A stretch of 64,000 bases of DNA from Micrococcaceae bacterium Sec5.1. Its GTDB lineage: Bacteria; Actinomycetota; Actinomycetes; Actinomycetales; Micrococcaceae. A program made the position numbers and the translations under genes. Below are positions 60,142-64,000 of this stretch, one piece after another. The notes below the pieces were generated by a model that was not told where the DNA came from, searched no databases, and saw only the letters and a list, made by a program, of their open reading frames with translations. Location of the stretch: NCBI GenBank assembly GCA_039636795.1, contig CP143430.1, positions 4,216,001 through 4,280,000 of the forward strand, read 5' to 3'. Position 1 is the stretch's first letter. Each line of letters opens with the position of its first letter.

Positions 60142-60789
60142 CTACTTGCCGTTGAGGCGGGGTCCGCGGATCCCCTTTGAGCGCAAGGCACGGAAGTACG
60201 CAAGGCCCAGCAGCAGCAACACCAAGACCGTCAGGCCCTGGACAAGGGGGTTGTTCTCCGCGACAGGGGCCAGGGCCACCTTCAAGGGTCCGGTGATGTC
60301 TGCGCTGACAACTGGCGGGGCTGCGGTTTTCGTAGGAGTGGGTGTGGGCGTAGGCGTCGGCTCGGCGGTGGCCGTGGCGGTCTCGGCGGGAACCTCGGGC
60401 TCTACAAAGAAGTTCTCGACAGCAACATCAGTGGGGACAGCAGGAGTGGGAGACGTAGCAGGCGGAGTCACAGCAGGCACTTCCGCGGGCGGAGCGACGG
60501 GCTCGACGACGGGCGGCACCACGGGTGCGGGAGCTGGCTCTTCGGAGGGCTGGGCAGGTTCCGTAGGAATAGGTTCCAGAGTGGCGGGAGGCGAGGACGG
60601 CTGAATGACGGGCGGGATGATGACCGGGACCGTAGGCTCAGGCGTGGGCGATGGGTCCGCCGGCTGTTCCGTGTCTGTGCCGGGGTTGGTTACCGTGGTG
60701 GCCATGGCCGGCTGGATACCAAAAAACCCGAGAATAGCCAGCATGATGACCACAAGTGCGGCTTGAACACGTCTAATTCCGGTGCCCAA
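60142..60789 (-). CDS. secreted Pro-rich, wall-spanning membrane protein, 215 aa
   Basis: A signal peptide (about residues 1-29, RRVQAALVVIMLAILGFFG to PAMA) is followed by 130 residues of Pro/Glu/Thr/Val-rich sequence (for example PTPEPTVPVIIPPVIQPSSP and a PTPTPTPTK run). A C-terminal membrane helix (LVQGLTVLVLLLLGLAYFRA) and a basic tail follow. It would be anchored in the membrane with a rod-like stalk through the wall. The start is a TTG at 60789 with GGGGGGAAAG upstream; no ATG lies at the signal start. It is the first gene of the polysaccharide operon, divergent from a DUF4434-like gene. Confidence 0.72.
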   Translation of the reverse strand: MGTGIRRVQAALVVIMLAILGFFGIQPAMATTVTNPGTDTEQPADPSPTPEPTVPVIIPPVIQPSSPPATLEPIPTEPAQPSEEPAPAPVVPPVVEPVAPPAEVPAVTPPATSPTPAVPTDVAVENFFVEPEVPAETATATAEPTPTPTPTPTKTAAPPVVSADITGPLKVALAPVAENNPLVQGLTVLVLLLLGLAYFRALRSKGIRGPRLNGK

Positions 60790-60967
60790 CTTTCCCCCCG
60801 TTAATATGTCGTACAAAACGCCAAGGGCGTCCGTTCCAGTGCGTCCACCTGAAGGAGGGTAGGCGCGGCCGCCAACAGCAAGGAGGGCAGCCCGATTTAG
60901 TCTAGCGTATGGATAACAGTCATTTGATTCCGTAGGATCGTCTGCTGATGCCGACCCCAAGGAATTC
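60790..60967. other. divergent promoter region of the polysaccharide operon
   Basis: 178 bp between the Pro-rich protein and the second DUF4434-like gene. It must carry promoters in both directions. No clear palindrome was found; an AAGGA ribosome site lies before 60968. Confidence 0.4.
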
Positions 60968-62707
60968 ATGACGCTCATTCGCGGAAGCCGTCCACGCATC
61001 AAAGTCCTCCTCGCGGCGCTTGTGCTCATAGCCGGAGTCGGAGGGACCGCTTTGGTTGCGCCCAGCCCCAGCATGGAGGCGGAGCGGCCGATTCAGGATC
61101 CACAGCCCCCAGCAGCTCCGAAGAAAACTTCGGCCGTTAAGGCTCCGAAACCGGCAAGCTACCCAATTGGTGGCTATTTCGTCTACGCCACTCCGAGCAG
61201 TTCCCGGAACCTGCAGAAGCTCAGCGAAATTAAGGCAGCAGGCGCTGACACCGTCATCACTTTTGGAACGCCTCTCGCGCCAGCTACCTTGGCCACGCTC
61301 CCCAAGGAGTGTGTCATCGATGGAGTGAACTGCGCCCAGGCTGCTGCGGGAACTCTGGAGGTCAACCGCTATTTCACGTACTCCGACGGAAGCGTATGGA
61401 GCAGCCAAGCTCTGAAGTGCCCCAAGGACCGCAGGATCACCAGCCAAGGCAAGGCATTCGTTGTGTTGGTCCTCCCAGCCCAAGGCAGCGGCTGCACGTC
61501 TACGAACGGGAAGTATGACGTGGTGGTTGCCGGCGGTGGCACTGCGGGCGGCATGGATCCAGCAGCTTCCCTGGCTTTGGCGGCCACGAAATTGGGCATG
61601 AAGTTCTATGCCGGCTTGCCCCTTCCCGTGAAGAGAACGGATACGCCCTACCTCCCCGACGTTTCCTACCAGGGGACCCTTGCGCTCGTCACGGAGCGCT
61701 TCCTTCAATATCAGGCTGCGGCAAATGACGTGAAGGGCCTGGCTGGCTTCTATCACAGCACAGAGATGCCCGTCACAGATGGCCACACTTTCGATCCCAT
61801 TCTGGATCTGTACCGGATGCAGAACCAGGCCATCCATCGAATCTTTCCCACTCGTGGCGCAATCATTAGTCCCTACCTCGACGCGCGGGTCAGCGCTTTC
61901 AGTATCAGCCTTACAGAGGCTCGAAACGGGATCCGAAGAATTGCCCAGACGGCCAGCGGACTGGTCCTGAACATTGCCATCCAAGACGGCATGGGAACCG
62001 GCAAGGGTGGAGCGTTTCAGTCGAACGAAGCGAACTCGGCAGTTGACCGGTATGCGGAGAGCATCGTGGGCAAGGGCTCGTGGAGCAGCAAATACGTGGC
62101 ACCTATTCGGGACTATTTCCTGGCGGCCGCTGCGGGCATTTCCGGAACAGGCGCCGTCCTGTGGGCAAACTTGGAGGGCATGGCTCCGGCCACAGCCTCC
62201 AACCGTTGTGGTGACAGTCTCCGCGGGCAAAGCTCCAAAGCGAGGATAGACCGGCAGCTGCAACAGCTATCCAACGCGCAGAAGATCATTTCCTTCATGT
62301 GGGATTCGTATTACACCTGCGTTGGTACGGGCGTTCCCCTGAAGGCCCAGGTGGAGTCCGGAATCGCAACGCCAATTATTACCGACGCGACTTTTGACGC
62401 AACCACCGGCCAAGTGCGGATAACGGGCTTCAATCTTGCAGGTGGCAATGCCCAGGTGAAGTGGACCACCAAAGGCGGACAACGCCTCGTGAAAACCGTG
62501 AAGCCCACCAGCACAAATACGGCCTACGGAGTCCAGAGCGGTATGAACCCTGAACTGGAAATGATCGTCGTGAACGTTGGTAAAACTACTCTGGCCGCCG
62601 GCCGCTACTACACCGTCAATGTCACCAACCAATGGGGTGCGGAAAACGACGATTTCTATTCGCAACGCATCTACACAGCACAGTCTTCCCGGGGCTCCAA
62701 AGGCTAG
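60968..62707 (+). CDS. secreted DUF4434-like protein, copy 2, 579 aa
   Basis: Signal/anchor segment about residues 12-30, then a Pro/Ala/Lys-rich linker to about 60. The DUF4434-like domain follows (YPIGGYFVYATPSSSRNLQK, then VNRYFTYSDGSVWS, LAGFYHSTEMPVTDGHTFDP, YRMQNQAIHRIFPTRGAIIS and FMWDSYYTC). A C-terminal beta domain (about 485-575) ends it. It follows copy 1 (42866-44524) along nearly its whole length. As the two bracket the polysaccharide locus, both probably act on the exported polymer, perhaps as glycoside hydrolases. Whether the signal is cleaved is unclear. ATG 60968 follows AAGGAATTC. Confidence 0.78.
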   Translation: MTLIRGSRPRIKVLLAALVLIAGVGGTALVAPSPSMEAERPIQDPQPPAAPKKTSAVKAPKPASYPIGGYFVYATPSSSRNLQKLSEIKAAGADTVITFGTPLAPATLATLPKECVIDGVNCAQAAAGTLEVNRYFTYSDGSVWSSQALKCPKDRRITSQGKAFVVLVLPAQGSGCTSTNGKYDVVVAGGGTAGGMDPAASLALAATKLGMKFYAGLPLPVKRTDTPYLPDVSYQGTLALVTERFLQYQAAANDVKGLAGFYHSTEMPVTDGHTFDPILDLYRMQNQAIHRIFPTRGAIISPYLDARVSAFSISLTEARNGIRRIAQTASGLVLNIAIQDGMGTGKGGAFQSNEANSAVDRYAESIVGKGSWSSKYVAPIRDYFLAAAAGISGTGAVLWANLEGMAPATASNRCGDSLRGQSSKARIDRQLQQLSNAQKIISFMWDSYYTCVGTGVPLKAQVESGIATPIITDATFDATTGQVRITGFNLAGGNAQVKWTTKGGQRLVKTVKPTSTNTAYGVQSGMNPELEMIVVNVGKTTLAAGRYYTVNVTNQWGAENDDFYSQRIYTAQSSRGSKG

Positions 62708-62772
62708 CCCGGGACCGGGCGCGTTTGTCCATTTGTTAGAATCGACTCTGCTGCTGCCAACTCTAGGAATAC

Positions 62773-63828
62773 ATGACGCACCCCATTGATACCGAAGCCG
62801 TTGCGACAGACTCCCGTCCGCGACGTCAGAAGAGCTCCAAAAAGACAGCTCGAAACGTCCTTCTCGGCTTCGCGGCAGCAGTGGTGATCATCGGCTTGGT
62901 CTGTGGTCTGTACATCTTTAACCTGGCCCAGACCTTCAACTCCGGGACCACCAAGATCGAGAACGCATTCCCGGACGAGGCGACACGACCCACCAAGAAC
63001 GTCACGGGTGCCATGAACATCCTTGTCATGGGCAAGGACAAGAACGCAGACAGGTCGGTGGACACGGATGACTCCGCCCCAACGGACCAGCGAACCGACA
63101 CTCTGATCTGGGTCCACATCCCGGCGGACCGGAAGAACGTCTTTGCCGTTTCGATCATGCGTGACACCTGGGTGAACATTCCTGGGCATGGCGAGGCGAA
63201 AATCAACGCCGCAATGGCCGACGGCGGGGTTGCTTTGACTGTCCAGACTGTGGAGTCGCTCTTTAAACAGCGCATCGACCACGTCGCGATGGTGGACTTC
63301 GAGGGCTTCAAGGGACTTACTGACGCCTTGGGTGGCGTGGAAGTCAACATCAAGCAGGGCTTCACGCCCAGCGTGCTCAAGGGCAAAGTTACGTTCCAGG
63401 CCGGTAAGAACCTGCTCGACGGCGAGAAGGCGCTGGCTTTCGTCCGTGAGCGCAAGTCCTTCCCTGATTCTGACTACACACGAGTCAAGAACCAGCAGCT
63501 CTTCCTGAAGGCCGTCATAAGTAAAACGATCTCCCGGGACACCCTCACCAACCCTGTCAAGGTCAACAACATGGTGGACGCGATCTCCCCTTACATCAGT
63601 GTGGACAAGGACTTTGATGCCGCCACGATCGGTGGCCTGGCATTGCAGTTCAAGGACCTTCGCGAGAAGGACACCGTCATGTTCACGCTGCCCAACCTTG
63701 GCGTCGGCACCTCCACTGACGGACAGTCAATCGTGTTGGCAGACAATGCCGCCATTTCGGAGATTGCCACGGCCATTGGACAGGACAACCTGGCCGCTTA
63801 TGTCACCGCCAAGGGTTTGGGGAGCTAG
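62773..63828 (+). CDS. LytR-CpsA-Psr (LCP) family phosphotransferase, 351 aa
   Basis: A short cytoplasmic N-terminus, one membrane helix (residues 29-50) and an extracellular LCP domain. Visible features are NILVMGKDKN, the Asp/Arg-rich TDQRTDTLIWVHI, SIMRDTWVNIPG, KINAAMADGG and the C-terminal ALAFVRERKSFPDSDYTRVK. The Arg and Asp residues bind the lipid pyrophosphate. LCP proteins transfer polymers from undecaprenyl pyrophosphate to peptidoglycan. Position next to the ABC-dependent polysaccharide locus suggests this one attaches that polymer. Start ATG 62773. Confidence 0.92.
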   Translation: MTHPIDTEAVATDSRPRRQKSSKKTARNVLLGFAAAVVIIGLVCGLYIFNLAQTFNSGTTKIENAFPDEATRPTKNVTGAMNILVMGKDKNADRSVDTDDSAPTDQRTDTLIWVHIPADRKNVFAVSIMRDTWVNIPGHGEAKINAAMADGGVALTVQTVESLFKQRIDHVAMVDFEGFKGLTDALGGVEVNIKQGFTPSVLKGKVTFQAGKNLLDGEKALAFVRERKSFPDSDYTRVKNQQLFLKAVISKTISRDTLTNPVKVNNMVDAISPYISVDKDFDAATIGGLALQFKDLREKDTVMFTLPNLGVGTSTDGQSIVLADNAAISEIATAIGQDNLAAYVTAKGLGS

Positions 63829-63838
63829 GCCTTCCATC

Positions 63839-63855
63839 CCGGCAGCAATTGCCGG
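63839..63855. terminator. short hairpin between convergent genes
   Basis: CCGGCA and TGCCGG form a 6-bp stem with a 5-nt loop, 11 bp after the LCP stop and 13 bp before the stop of the convergent partial gene. No T-tract is present. Confidence 0.45.
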
Positions 63856-63867
63856 TAAGCATGCGGG

Positions 63868-64000
63868 TCAGATGAAGAACCTGTTCTTCCACGTCATTTG
63901 ATCCAGCTTGTGGCACCATGCTGCTCGTTCAAGCCCTGAGGACGCCAAGTCCAACTGGCCCTCCAGTTCTGCCATGTTCAGCACATTCTGGTCACTCGTG
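63868..64000 (-). CDS. C-terminal end of a gene running off the right edge
   Basis: An open frame from the edge to a TGA at 63868-63870 encodes 43 residues: TSDQNVLNMAELEGQLDLAS, then SGLERAAWCHKLDQMTWKNR, then FFI. The composition is protein-like and the stop position, just past a hairpin shared with the LCP gene, fits a real 3' end. Too little is visible to name a family; neighbours suggest an envelope or polysaccharide gene. Possibly an enzyme with a helical C-terminus. Confidence 0.6.
   Translation of the reverse strand, partial: TSDQNVLNMAELEGQLDLASSGLERAAWCHKLDQMTWKNRFFI

Noticed and set aside
61074..62263. Long minus-strand frame opposite the second DUF4434-like gene
   Set aside because: Antisense to a protein with clear full-length similarity to its paralogue. 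No ribosome site or family match.

Overview
The window is a high-GC actinobacterial chromosome segment. It most resembles the Arthrobacter/Paenarthrobacter group (Micrococcaceae). The reasons are the GTG/TTG-rich starts, likely leaderless genes, a DUF2510 membrane protein, an actinobacterial-type menC, a bkdABC cluster with an Lrp-type regulator, DtxR-type iron control and LCP-linked wall polysaccharide genes. I saw no rRNA, tRNA, CRISPR array or intact insertion sequence.

Layout. 0-3.2 kb: the 5' end of menC, small unknown genes and a LacI-type regulator. 3.3-5.3 kb: an XRE-type regulator divergent from an aldo/keto reductase. 5.4-10.1 kb: a sugar-uptake operon (binding protein, two permeases, intracellular GH32 beta-fructosidase). 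It carries two palindromes that also occur upstream of the lacI-type gene, so the regulator probably controls both itself and the operon. 10.3-13.0 kb: an iron-box-controlled adenylation/carrier protein that ought to be fused to a membrane acyltransferase but is split by a frameshift. 13-14.5 kb: a PAP2 phosphatase and small genes. 14.7-17.1 kb: a SipW-type cassette, with three secreted proteins around a Ser-His signal peptidase. 17.2-22.7 kb: a FetB-like permease, an overlapping PAP2/response regulator/kinase operon with a candidate direct-repeat operator, two unknown genes and an MFS transporter.

22.8-36.1 kb is a surface-protein and recombination zone. It holds a cysteine-free chaplin-like repeat protein with a LATTG wall-sorting tail, a Pro/Val-rich secreted protein, a metallo-beta-lactamase-fold enzyme, a subtilase with five FG-GAP/VCBS modules, and a 1561-residue secreted protein made of three families of nearly identical tandem repeats. 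The giant gene lies between two direct copies of the last ~495 bp of bkdC, next to a phage-like gene fragment and a decayed FG-GAP module. This looks like an insertion of about 6.3 kb. 36.1-40.5 kb: bkdABC and a divergent Lrp/AsnC regulator.

40.5-64 kb is mainly a cell-envelope polysaccharide locus. wecB and wecC would make UDP-ManNAcA. A long minus-strand operon (60.8 to 44.6 kb) encodes a Pro-rich membrane protein, several glycosyltransferases, an ABC-2 exporter, two unknown proteins and a pair of alpha/beta-hydrolase-like proteins. Two secreted DUF4434-like paralogues flank it, and an LCP protein at the right probably attaches polymer to peptidoglycan. Both window edges cut through genes.
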